Below are positions 1-7,562 of a DNA stretch of 19,939 bases, in pieces (positions within the stretch are counted from its first letter, which is position 1; the number at the start of each line of letters is the position of its first letter). The notes beneath the pieces are model-generated. The model did no database searches. It was given only the letters and a program-made list of their open reading frames with translations, and was not told the DNA's origin. Both the position numbers and the translations under genes were made by a program. Source of the DNA: Dongia_A sp044226685 (GTDB lineage: Bacteria; Pseudomonadota; Alphaproteobacteria; Dongiales; Dongiaceae); the NCBI GenBank assembly GCA_044226685.1, contig JBGAGP010000093.1, forward strand, positions 1 through 19,939. Direction: 5' to 3'.

Positions 1-2430
1 CACCACGCCGTCCTGGAATGACAGATGCGGGAAGCTGGTGTCGTCGAGCGGCAGCTGCGGCGCCACTTCGCCCATCAGCTTGCGCGCCAGCGGGCCGCTG
101 ATGCCGATGACCGCCCATTGCTCGGTCACGCTGGTCAGGTACACCTTCTTGTCCAGCCATTCGCACTGCAGCCAGTCTTCCAGCCAGGCCATCACGCGGG
201 CGGCGCCGCCGGTCGTGGTGGTCATGTGGAAGTGGTTCTCGGCGATGCGGCTGGTGACGCCGTCATCCATCACCATGCCGTCCTCGCCCAGCATGAAGCC
301 GTAGCGGCACTTGCCGGGCTCCAGCTTGGACCAGGCGTTGGTGTAGACCATGTTGAGGAACCAGGCGGCATCCGGGCCCTGGATGTCGATCTTGCCGAGC
401 GTCGAGGCGTCGACGATGCCGACCGAGGTGCGCACCGCCTTCACTTCGCGGTTGACCGCGTCATGCATGCTCTCGCCCGGCTTCGGGTAGTACCAGGCGC
501 GATGCCACTGGCCGACCGTCTCGAACGGCGCCCCGTGCTGCTCGTGCCACGAATGCAGCGGCGTCTTGCGGATCGGGTCGAGGAAGTCGCCCTTGTCGAT
601 GCCGGAGAAGGTGCCGATGGTGACCGGCGTGTAGGGCGGGCGGAACGTCGTGGTGCCGACTTCCGGCACGCTGACGCCGCGCAGATCCGCCATCAGGGCC
701 AGCGCGTTGACGTTGCTGGTCTTGCCCTGGTCGGTCGCCATGCCCATCGTGGTATAGCGCTTCAGGTGCTCGACCGAGCGGTAGCCCTCGCGGTGGGCCA
801 GCATCACGTCGGCGGCGGTCACGTCGTTCTGGTAGTCGATGAAGTGCTTGCCTTCGCGGCCGATCGCGGCGCTCGACGGCACGACCCACACCGCCCGCAT
901 GGCGCCTGCCTGCGGCTCCGCGGATGCGGTCGGAGCCGAGCCGGCGGACCCGTCGACGCCGGCGGCCCGGGCGGACTCAGCGCCCGCTGCATGGCCGTCA
1001 GCGAGGCAGCCTTCGGTGCTGAACACGCCGCGCGCGCCGCCGACCGAATGGCTGTTCTGACCCGGAAGCTGCTTGTCGGGCACGAAGGCGAGGATCTCGG
1101 GTTCCCAGCGCAGCTTGCCGCGGCTCTGCGAGAACAGATGCACCGTCGGCTGCCAGCCGGAGGACGACATCACCAGGTCGCAGGAGATGCTGCGCGCCGT
1201 GCCGCCGATGCTCTTGCCGTCGGCGGAGAGCGGGGCAACTTCGACGCCGCTGACGGCCAGCTTCCCGGTGACCCGGATCACCGCGTGGGCGGTCAGCACG
1301 TCGATGCCGCGCTGCTTCGCGGCGGTGACCAGCTCGCCCTGCGGGTCCTCCCGCAGATCAACGATGGCGGGCACCGCGACGCCGGCATCGACCAGGTCGA
1401 GCGCCGCCTGGTAGGCGCTGTCGTTGTTGGTCATGACCACGGCGCGCTTGCCCGGCATGGCGCCGTAGCGGTTGACATAGGTCTGCGCCGCGGAGGCCAG
1501 CATGCAACCCGGCCGGTCGTTGTCGAGATAGACCAGCGGACGCTCGAGCGCGCCGGTGGCCAGAATCACGTCCTTGGCGCGGATGCGCCACAGGCGCTGG
1601 CGCGGCTGCCTGGCGAATTCCGGCGAGGTGGGGGCGAGGTGGTCGCTTACCCGCTCCATGCAGCTGACCGCGTTGTGGTCGTAATAGGCGAAGGCGACGG
1701 TGCGCGGCAGCAGCGTCACCTCCGGCATCGCCTTGAGTTCGGCCACCGCGGAGGCGACCCAATCCGCCGCCGGCTTGCCGTCGATGACCGACCGGCGGTC
1801 GCTCAGCAGCGAACCGCCGAATTCCTGCTGCTCGTCGACCAGGATGACGCGCGCGCCGGCGCGGCCGGCGGCCAAGGCGGCGGCGAGGCCCGCCGGACCG
1901 CTGCCGATCACCAGCGCGTCGCAATGGGCGTAGAGCTTATCGTAGCGGTCGGGATCCGGCTCGGTCGGCGACTTGCCGAGGCCGGCCATGCGCCGGATGA
2001 CGACCTCGTACTTCATCCAGAAGCTCTTCGGCCACATGAAGGTCTTGTAGTAGAAGCCCGACGGGAAGAAGCGGTGGAACAGCGAGTTCACCGCGCCCAG
2101 GTCGTTGGCCAGGCTGGGCCAGCGGTTCTGGCTCTCGGCGACCAGTCCGTCATAGAGCTCGATCTGCGTGGCGCGCAGGTTGGGCTCGGTGCGGTTGCCC
2201 ACGCCAAGCTGGATCAGCGCGTTCGGCTCTTCCGCGCCGGCCGAGAGGATGCCGCGCGGGCGATGATACTTGAACGAACGTCCCACCAGCACCACGCCGT
2301 TGGCGAGCAGCGCCGAGGCCAGCGTGTCGCCCTGGTAACCGTAGTAGCTCTTGCCGTCGAAGGTGAAGCGCAGCGGCTTGCCGCGGTCGATGCGGCCGCC
2401 TTGCGCCAGGCGGTTGGCCTGATTGCTCAT
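1..2430 (-). CDS. soxA: Sarcosine oxidase alpha subunit, 3' end cut by window edge
   Basis: This is the large subunit of heterotetrameric sarcosine oxidase, which oxidises sarcosine to glycine and passes the one-carbon unit to tetrahydrofolate. The frame is open from the ATG at 2430 to base 1 (810 codons), against about 1000 residues for the family, so the C-terminus lies off the left edge. The N-terminal part reads GKPLRFTFDGKSYYGYQGDTL, the 2Fe-2S-like fold typical of SoxA. A dinucleotide-binding Rossmann motif (DALVIGSGPAGLAAALAAG) begins near residue 170. From about residue 529 (HFIDYQNDVTAADV) a GcvT/aminomethyltransferase-like segment starts, the folate-binding part in this family. A Ser/Ala/Gly-rich linker precedes it. 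The start overlaps the soxD stop (ATGA at 2427-2430), implying translational coupling. soxG would be expected just beyond the left edge. The family call is firm. Confidence 0.95.
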   Translation of the reverse strand, partial: MSNQANRLAQGGRIDRGKPLRFTFDGKSYYGYQGDTLASALLANGVVLVGRSFKYHRPRGILSAGAEEPNALIQLGVGNRTEPNLRATQIELYDGLVAESQNRWPSLANDLGAVNSLFHRFFPSGFYYKTFMWPKSFWMKYEVVIRRMAGLGKSPTEPDPDRYDKLYAHCDALVIGSGPAGLAAALAAGRAGARVILVDEQQEFGGSLLSDRRSVIDGKPAADWVASAVAELKAMPEVTLLPRTVAFAYYDHNAVSCMERVSDHLAPTSPEFARQPRQRLWRIRAKDVILATGALERPLVYLDNDRPGCMLASAAQTYVNRYGAMPGKRAVVMTNNDSAYQAALDLVDAGVAVPAIVDLREDPQGELVTAAKQRGIDVLTAHAVIRVTGKLAVSGVEVAPLSADGKSIGGTARSISCDLVMSSSGWQPTVHLFSQSRGKLRWEPEILAFVPDKQLPGQNSHSVGGARGVFSTEGCLADGHAAGAESARAAGVDGSAGSAPTASAEPQAGAMRAVWVVPSSAAIGREGKHFIDYQNDVTAADVMLAHREGYRSVEHLKRYTTMGMATDQGKTSNVNALALMADLRGVSVPEVGTTTFRPPYTPVTIGTFSGIDKGDFLDPIRKTPLHSWHEQHGAPFETVGQWHRAWYYPKPGESMHDAVNREVKAVRTSVGIVDASTLGKIDIQGPDAAWFLNMVYTNAWSKLEPGKCRYGFMLGEDGMVMDDGVTSRIAENHFHMTTTTGGAARVMAWLEDWLQCEWLDKKVYLTSVTEQWAVIGISGPLARKLMGEVAPQLPLDDTSFPHLSFQDGVV

Positions 2431-2720
2431 CGGCCGGACTCCTTCTTCACATCAGGTGCCGGCTGGCCCATCTCATAGACCGCGTAGATTTCATGCGTGA
2501 CCGTATCGCGCGCCACGTTGAAGTAGCGGCGGCAGCCCTTGGCATGCATCCAGCGCTCGTAATGCACCCCCTTCGGGTTCTTGCGCATGAACAGGTACTG
2601 CGCCCATTCCGCGTCCGAGATCTGGTCGGCATTCGTCGGGCGGGCGATGTGCCCCTCGCGCGCATAGGAGAACTCGTGCTCGTCGCGCGGACCGCAGTAA
2701 GGGCAGGGGATGACCAACAT
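2427..2720 (-). CDS. soxD: Sarcosine oxidase delta subunit
   Basis: This 97-residue protein is the small delta subunit of heterotetrameric sarcosine oxidase, in the cytoplasm. Its length is normal for the family. The start MLVIPCPYCGPRDEHEF carries the CPYCGxRxExEF signature; the paired Cys6 and Cys9, together with His59 and Cys63 (MHAKGCRRYFNVARDT), are the expected zinc ligands. The gene sits 15 bp after soxB1 and overlaps the soxA start by four bases, so B-D-A form one transcription unit. A GAGGC stretch upstream of the ATG is a possible ribosome binding site. The call rests on length, the zinc motif and the position between soxB and soxA. Confidence 0.95.
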   Translation of the reverse strand: MLVIPCPYCGPRDEHEFSYAREGHIARPTNADQISDAEWAQYLFMRKNPKGVHYERWMHAKGCRRYFNVARDTVTHEIYAVYEMGQPAPDVKKESGR

Positions 2721-2735
2721 CGTATTGCCTCGGGA

Positions 2736-3989
2736 TCAGTGGGCGACGCCGGCGGCGCCGTGCTCGTCGATCAGGTAACCGGTGGTGAAGCGCTCCAGCG
2801 CGAAGGGCTGCGCCAGCTTGTGCGGCTCTCCCGTCGCGATGGTGTGGGCGAAGACATGGCCGGAACCGGGCGTGGCCTTGAAGCCGCCGGTGCCCCAGCC
2901 GCAATTGAGGAACAGGTTCTCGACCGGCGTCTTGCCGATGATCGGGCTGGCGTCGGGGCAGGTGTCGACGATGCCGCCCCACTGGCGGAGGAAGCGCAGC
3001 CGCGAGAACATCGGGAACAGCTCGATCAGCGCGTTCAGCATGTTCTCGACCACCGGCGGGCTGCCGACCTGCGCGTACGAGTTGAAGCTGTCGATGCCGG
3101 CGCCGAAGACCAGCTCGCCCTTGTCGGACTGGCTGACATAGACATGGACCTGGCCCGACATGACGACGCAATCCAGCACCGGCTTGATCGGCTCGGAGAC
3201 CATCGCCTGCAGTGGGTGGCTCTCGACCGGCAGGCGGAAGCCCGCCATCCCGGCCAGCACGCCGGAATGGCCGGCGACGACGATGCCGACCTTCTTGGCG
3301 CCGATCGAGCCGCGCGTGGTCTCGACGCCGACCACCTTGCCGCCCTCGATCTTGAAGCCGGTCACTTCGCAGTTCTGGATGATGTCGACGCCGCGCGCAT
3401 CCGCCGCGCGGGCGAAGCCCCAGGCGACGGCGTCATGGCGGGCGACGCCGCCGCGGCGCTGCAGGCTGGCGCCGAAGACGGGATAGCGCGCATTCGGCGA
3501 GCAATCGAGGATCGGGCAATAGGCGGCGACCTGCTCGCGGGTCAGGATCTCGCTGTCGATGCCGTTCAGCTGGATCGCGTAGACGCGGCGGCGCAGCGCC
3601 TGCATGTCGTGGATCGTGTGGGCGGTGGAAAGCAGGCCGCGCTGGCTGAACATCACGTTGTAGTTCAGGTCCTGCGACAGGCCTTCCCACAGCTTCAGCG
3701 CATGCTCGTAGAGATGCGCGGACTCGTCCCACAGGTAGTTCGACCGCACGATGGTGGTGTTGCGGCCGGTATTGCCGCCGCCCAGCCAGCCTTTTTCCAG
3801 CACGGCGACATTGGTGATGCCGTGCTCCTTGGCCAGGTAATAGGCCGTCGCCAGGCCATGGCCGCCGCCACCGATGATGATCACGTCATAGGACGGCCGC
3901 GGGTCCGGGCTGCGCCAGGCTTCGGTCCAGTCCTCGTGGTAGTTGAGGGCGTTACGGACCAGGGTGAAGATCGAATAATGCTGTTTCAT
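2736..3989 (-). CDS. soxB: Sarcosine oxidase beta subunit, copy 1 (soxD-proximal)
   Basis: This is the catalytic FAD/FMN subunit that oxidises sarcosine. The chosen start at 3989 (MKQHYSIFTLVRNAL) gives 417 residues, exactly the length of the second copy; a 26-residue upstream extension to 4067 is not shared and is rejected. The N-terminal region around residues 34-52 has the Rossmann sequence DVIIIGGGGHGLATAYYLA for FAD binding. RHDAVAWG at about residue 185 contains the histidine that, by family knowledge, carries covalent FMN. CGWGTGGFKATPGSG near the C-terminus is the conserved flavin-contact loop of the DAO/SoxB fold. The downstream soxD starts 15 bp later. This copy is about 84% identical by eye to the upstream one, without gaps, and all visible key residues are kept, so both copies look functional. 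Confidence 0.93.
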   Translation of the reverse strand: MKQHYSIFTLVRNALNYHEDWTEAWRSPDPRPSYDVIIIGGGGHGLATAYYLAKEHGITNVAVLEKGWLGGGNTGRNTTIVRSNYLWDESAHLYEHALKLWEGLSQDLNYNVMFSQRGLLSTAHTIHDMQALRRRVYAIQLNGIDSEILTREQVAAYCPILDCSPNARYPVFGASLQRRGGVARHDAVAWGFARAADARGVDIIQNCEVTGFKIEGGKVVGVETTRGSIGAKKVGIVVAGHSGVLAGMAGFRLPVESHPLQAMVSEPIKPVLDCVVMSGQVHVYVSQSDKGELVFGAGIDSFNSYAQVGSPPVVENMLNALIELFPMFSRLRFLRQWGGIVDTCPDASPIIGKTPVENLFLNCGWGTGGFKATPGSGHVFAHTIATGEPHKLAQPFALERFTTGYLIDEHGAAGVAH

Positions 3990-4134
3990 GGGCGCTACCG
4001 GGAGCCTTGCGGATTCGGCGGCGAGCATGGCTGAGCCGCCCGGGCCCGTCCTTGGGCCAAGCGCCATCTAATGTCGTCAGACCGCCGCAGGGTCAAGCGG
4101 TTCCGGGTCAAGGGCTTAGGCTCGCTTTTTCGCG

Positions 4135-5388
4135 TCAATGTGCCACACCCGAGGCGCCGTGCTCGTCGATCAGGTAGCCGGTCGAGAACCGCTCCAGGCT
4201 GAACGGCGCCGCCAGCTTGTGCGGCTCCCCGGTGGCGATGGTGTGGGCGTAGACATAGCCCGAGCCCGGCGTCGCCTTGAACCCGCCGGTGCCCCAGCCG
4301 CAATTCAGGAACAGGTTCTCCACCGGCGTCTTGCCAACGATCGGGCTGGCGTCGGGGCAGGTGTCCACGATGCCGCCCCATTGCCGCATGAAGCGCAGCC
4401 GGCTGAACATCGGGAACAGGGCAGTCAGCGCGTTCAGCACGTTCTCGGTGATCGGCGGCGACCCGGCCTGGGAGTAGGAATTGTAGCTGTCGATCCCGGC
4501 GCCCAGCACCAGCTCGCCCTTGTCCGACTGGCTGACATAGACGTGCACCAGGCCGGAAGTGATCACGGTGTGCAGCACCGGCTTCACCGGCTCGGAGACC
4601 AGGGCCTGCAGCACGTGGCTGGAAATCGGCAGGCGGAAGCCGGCCATGCCGCAGAGCACGCTGGAATGGCCGGCGACGCAGATGGCCACCTTCTTGGCGC
4701 CGATCGCGCCGCGCGTGGTCTCGACCCCCGTGACCTTGCCGTTCTCGACCTTGAGGCCGGTGACCTCGCAATTCTGGATGATGTCGACGCCCCTGGCATC
4801 GGCGGCGCGGGCGAAGCCCCAGGCGACGGCGTCATGGCGCGCCGTGCCGCCACGACGCTGCAGGCTGCCGCCGACGATGGGATAGCGGGCGTCTGGGCCG
4901 ACATGCAGGATCGGGCACCAGGCCTTCAGCTGCTCCGGGGTCAGGATCTCGGAATCGATGCCGTTCAGCTGGATCGCGCTGACCCGGCGGCGGATGGTCT
5001 GCATCTCGTGCTGGGAATGGGCGAGGGAGACCAGGCCGCGCTGGCTGAACATCACGTTGTAGTTCAGGTCCTGCGACAGGCCCTCCCACAGCTTCAGGGA
5101 GAATTCGTAAAGGGCCGCGGATTCATCCCACAGGTAGTTTGACCGCACGACCGTGGTGTTCCGCCCGGTATTGCCGCCGCCGAGCCAGCCTTTTTCCAGG
5201 ACGGCGACATTGGTGATGCCGTGCTCCTTGGCCAGGTAATAGGCCGTCGCCAGGCCGTGCCCGCCGCCGCCGATGATGATCACGTCATAGGCCGGCCGGG
5301 GGTCCGGGCTGCGCCAGGCCTCGGTCCAATTCTCGTGGTAGCTGAAGGCGTTGCGGACCAGGGAGAAGATCGAATAGGGCTGGGTCAT
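4135..5388 (-). CDS. soxB: Sarcosine oxidase beta subunit, copy 2 (promoter-proximal)
   Basis: This is a second full-length SoxB of 417 residues starting MTQPYSIFSLVRNAF at 5388. It keeps the FAD Rossmann motif (DVIIIGGGGHGLATAYYLA), the putative FMN-bearing histidine in RHDAVAWG, and the C-terminal CGWGTGGFKATPGSG segment. It is the first gene of the soxB2-soxB1-soxD-soxA cluster; a 145-bp spacer (3990-4134) separates it from copy 1. Differences from copy 1 are clustered, for example residues following FSQRGL and the stretch around CPIL, where substrate- or partner-contact changes could lie. A 21-residue upstream extension to 5451 is not conserved between the copies, so the inner ATG is preferred. 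Substrate may be sarcosine or another N-methylated amino acid; the sequence alone does not separate these. Confidence 0.9.
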   Translation of the reverse strand: MTQPYSIFSLVRNAFSYHENWTEAWRSPDPRPAYDVIIIGGGGHGLATAYYLAKEHGITNVAVLEKGWLGGGNTGRNTTVVRSNYLWDESAALYEFSLKLWEGLSQDLNYNVMFSQRGLVSLAHSQHEMQTIRRRVSAIQLNGIDSEILTPEQLKAWCPILHVGPDARYPIVGGSLQRRGGTARHDAVAWGFARAADARGVDIIQNCEVTGLKVENGKVTGVETTRGAIGAKKVAICVAGHSSVLCGMAGFRLPISSHVLQALVSEPVKPVLHTVITSGLVHVYVSQSDKGELVLGAGIDSYNSYSQAGSPPITENVLNALTALFPMFSRLRFMRQWGGIVDTCPDASPIVGKTPVENLFLNCGWGTGGFKATPGSGYVYAHTIATGEPHKLAAPFSLERFSTGYLIDEHGASGVAH

Positions 5389-5610
5389 GAAGCGGGCGGT
5401 CCCCGGGCTGGCGAGGGGGCAACTTTCATCGGGATTCCGGGGCCCGGTCAAGCGGCGCCAGGCCTTCCCGGGTTGCGTTCTGAGCCGCCCGGTGCGGCGA
5501 AAAACTCCTGGCGACAGCGCGGCTATTTTGTTCTATAGACGGCACGACTTTTCAGATCGCGCCGTGAGCTGGTCGGGAATTCCGGCGCTTTAGAGGGTGG
5601 CGAAAAGCCC
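5389..5610. promoter_or_regulatory. Divergent control region between soxB2 and the GbdR-like regulator
   Basis: This 222-bp spacer separates the minus-strand sox cluster from the plus-strand regulator gene and must hold both promoters. On the plus strand GCGACA (5511-5516), 17 bp, then TATAGA (5534-5539) is a plausible sigma70-type promoter for the regulator, about 70 bp before its ATG. A short perfect palindrome GGAATTCC lies at 5576-5583. I could not recognise a GbdR operator with confidence. That the regulator acts here is inferred from the divergent arrangement. Confidence 0.45.
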
Positions 5611-6627
5611 ATGTTTGGAGCCAAACCGAGCAAGCTGCCGCAGGAGCTGGCCTTCCTGCTGGTGCCCAATTTTTCCATGATCGCCTTCACCTCCGCCATC
5701 GAGCCCCTGCGCCTGGCGAACCGCGCCAGCGGCAAGGAACTCTATCGCTGGCACCTGTTCTCGCCGGACGGCAAGCCGGTGAAAGCCAGCAACGGCATCG
5801 AGCTTTCGCCGGAAGGCAGCGTCGATCAGATCGGCGGCTACCAGACGGTGGTGCTGTGCAGCGGCATCGACGGCCACCTCTACGAGGACAAGAACGTCTT
5901 CGCCGCGCTGCGCCGCGCCGACCGCCAGGGTGCCGATATCGGCGCGCTCTGCACCGGCAGTCATATCCTGGCGCGCGCCAACATGCTGAACGGCTATCGC
6001 TGCACCATCCACTGGGAGAACCTCGCCAGCTTCTCGGAGAACTTCCCGGACATCGAGGCGACCTCGGAACTGTTCGAGATCGACCGCAACCGCTTCACCT
6101 GCTCCGGCGGCACCGCCGCTTTGGACATGATGTTGAACATGATCTCGCAGCAGCATGGCCATGAACTTGCGGCGTCTGTCTCCGAGCAGTTCATCCACGA
6201 ACGTATCCGCGATCGCCACGATCACCAGCGCATGGCGCTGACCGCGCGTCTGGGCGTGCGCCATCCCAAGCTGATCCAGGTCATCCAGCTGATGGAGCAG
6301 AACCTGGAAGAGCCGCTGAGCCGCCAGGATCTGGCCGAGGCGGCGGGGCTATCGAGCCGGCAGATGGAGCGGCTTTTCGCCAAATACCTGCACCGCTCGC
6401 CGGCGCGCTATTATGTCGAGCTGCGGCTCAACCGCGCGCGGCTGTTGCTGCTGCAGACCAACATGTCGGTCATCGACATCGCCTTGGCCTGCGGCTTCGT
6501 CTCCGCCTCGCACTTCTCGAAATGCTACCGCGACTTCTTCGGCAAGACGCCGCGCCGCGAACGGGCGGGACCCAATGCGGTGATCGAGGACGAGCCGGAG
6601 CGACGCGCGGCCGGGGTCCGGGCCTAG
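5611..6627 (+). CDS. GlxA-type AraC family regulator, GbdR/SouR-like
   Basis: This 338-residue regulator has an N-terminal DJ-1/PfpI (class I glutamine amidotransferase-like) sensor at about residues 12-190 and a C-terminal AraC DNA-binding domain at about 220-319. The nucleophile-elbow segment ALCTGSHILARA carries Cys114. The AraC part shows two helix-turn-helix units, LSRQDLAEAAGLSSRQMERLF and SVIDIALACGFVSASHFSKCYR, ending in the typical FFGKTPRRER. The opening FLLVPNFSMIAFTSAIEPLRLAN is characteristic of the GbdR/CdhR/SouR group, which senses glycine betaine, dimethylglycine, sarcosine or carnitine-derived compounds. It is transcribed away from soxB2 and very likely activates it. Which ligand it binds cannot be told from sequence. 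Its stop lies 4 bp from the end of a minus-strand ORF, leaving no room for a terminator. Confidence 0.88.
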   Translation: MFGAKPSKLPQELAFLLVPNFSMIAFTSAIEPLRLANRASGKELYRWHLFSPDGKPVKASNGIELSPEGSVDQIGGYQTVVLCSGIDGHLYEDKNVFAALRRADRQGADIGALCTGSHILARANMLNGYRCTIHWENLASFSENFPDIEATSELFEIDRNRFTCSGGTAALDMMLNMISQQHGHELAASVSEQFIHERIRDRHDHQRMALTARLGVRHPKLIQVIQLMEQNLEEPLSRQDLAEAAGLSSRQMERLFAKYLHRSPARYYVELRLNRARLLLLQTNMSVIDIALACGFVSASHFSKCYRDFFGKTPRRERAGPNAVIEDEPERRAAGVRA

Positions 6628-6631
6628 GCGC

Positions 6632-6760
6632 TCAGGCGCTTCGCTTCGCGGATTTTTGCGGCAGAGTGTCGTTTGCCGGGCGTGGCGCCAGGTGCACGAC
6701 GGGCGGGCGCGGCTGTTCGGCCGGCCAGGGCCGCACGACTTTGACCATGACTTTGCGCAT
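6632..6760 (-). CDS. Small ORF, 42 residues, TGATG-coupled
   Basis: A short reading frame starts at the ATG at 6760, whose A is shared with the TGA stop of the upstream small-protein gene (TGATG), the classic geometry for translational reinitiation. The product begins MRKVMVKVVRPWPAEQP and is basic and proline-rich, with no membrane segment or recognised domain. It ends with TGA at 6632-6634, 4 bp from the stop of the convergent regulator gene. The only support is the stop-start overlap and the tight fit between neighbours; there is no homology evidence, so it may be a chance ORF. Confidence 0.35.
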   Translation of the reverse strand: MRKVMVKVVRPWPAEQPRPPVVHLAPRPANDTLPQKSAKRSA

Positions 6761-7086
6761 CAGATGTCCTGAGTATTGCTTGGTTCTGGAAATTCGGGAT
6801 TGGGAATGGTCTCGACCTCGATGACGAAATCGAACTCGTAGATGTCTTCGCCGCCGACGGCCCCGGCCGCCGCCAGGGACTGGTCGAGCATGCGGCGGTC
6901 CGGCTCAACCGCTTCCAAGTCCGGCGTTCCCGCCGCAGGTTGAGCGGCCGGCACGGGCGCCGTCTCGTCCGCGAGGGCGATCGATGCGCTGACAATGACG
7001 CACAGCACGATCATCAGCAGCGTCGCGATGCTGAGCAGCCGCAACACGGAGATTCCCCGGACAAGGCGCTCGATTGATTCGGGCAT
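6760..7086 (-). CDS. Small membrane-anchored or secreted protein, unknown function
   Basis: This 108-residue product is not recognised. Residues 14-37 (SVLRLLSIATLLMIVLCVIVSASIA and following) form a strong hydrophobic segment after a short basic start, so it is either a signal peptide, possibly cleaved after SIALA, or an N-terminal anchor. The rest is acidic and rich in Pro, Ala and Glu, with a low-complexity stretch (PVPAAQPAAG) and a C-terminal EDIYEFDFVIEVETIPNPEFPEP. It lies 92 bp downstream of the VOC gene on the same strand, a gap holding a weak hairpin, so co-transcription is uncertain. Its stop overlaps the start of the 42-codon ORF. No function is proposed. Confidence 0.6.
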   Translation of the reverse strand: MPESIERLVRGISVLRLLSIATLLMIVLCVIVSASIALADETAPVPAAQPAAGTPDLEAVEPDRRMLDQSLAAAGAVGGEDIYEFDFVIEVETIPNPEFPEPSNTQDI

Positions 7087-7178
7087 GGGAGGAATCTAGG
7101 GCGGGCCCTGGGGCGGCGTCTGTGATCCGCCGCACAGGCCGTCGAGCGCGGAAAATCGTTAACTTTCCGTGCTTTAAT

Positions 7179-7562
7179 TCACCTGAGCGGGGCCGGTTCC
7201 CACAATTCGACGCGGCGGCCATCCGGATCGGTGAACCAGCCGAAGCGGCCTTCGGCGGTGACCTCGATCTTGTCGTCGACCTGTGCCCCGGAGGCCCGCA
7301 CCTTGGCCAGCGCGGCGTCGAGATTGGAGACCCGCAGGTTGACCATGAACATCTGGCCGGAATTGCCGAAATAGCTGGTCGAGGAACGCATCACGCCCCA
7401 GAGCGTGTAGCCGGGCTCGCCATTGGCGTCCTGCCAGGGAAAGGCCCAGGAACTGGTGTTCGGGTCGTTCGGCATGCCGAGCACCTCGCGGTACCAGCGC
7501 GCCAGGTCGGGCGGATTGCGCGACTTGAAGAAGATCCCGCCGATGCCGGTCACCAGACTCAT
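7179..7562 (-). CDS. VOC (glyoxalase/bleomycin resistance fold) family protein
   Basis: This 127-residue protein has a single vicinal-oxygen-chelate domain. It opens GIGGIFFKSRNPPDLARWYREVLGM, the standard first beta-alpha-beta unit, and closes RFGWFTDPDGRRVELWEPA, where the Glu of the VELWEP segment is the usual metal ligand. The central VNLRVSNLDAALAKVRASGA marks the second half of the fold. Known family members are glyoxalases, dioxygenases and binding proteins, and the substrate here cannot be assigned. The start at 7562 is fixed by the ATGA overlap with the stop of the upstream HD-domain gene; a longer reading frame to 7757 is merely a shadow of that gene. The overlap implies that the two products are made together. 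Confidence 0.85.
   Translation of the reverse strand: MSLVTGIGGIFFKSRNPPDLARWYREVLGMPNDPNTSSWAFPWQDANGEPGYTLWGVMRSSTSYFGNSGQMFMVNLRVSNLDAALAKVRASGAQVDDKIEVTAEGRFGWFTDPDGRRVELWEPAPLR

Noticed and set aside
25..2478. 817-residue open frame on the plus strand
   Set aside because: It is antisense to soxA, is rich in Ala, Arg, His and Asp with no domain, and reflects codon bias of a high-GC gene.
2736..4067. Longer N-terminus for soxB copy 1
   Set aside because: The extra 26 residues are not shared with copy 2, while both copies align from the inner ATG.
2493..5142. Long plus-strand open frames opposite soxD and both soxB copies
   Set aside because: They look alike only because the two soxB genes are duplicates; neither has recognisable domains.
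7149..7169. Hairpin CGGAAA/TTTCCG after the VOC gene as a terminator
   Set aside because: The stem is short and AT-rich, the loop is nine bases, and no T-run follows on the minus strand.
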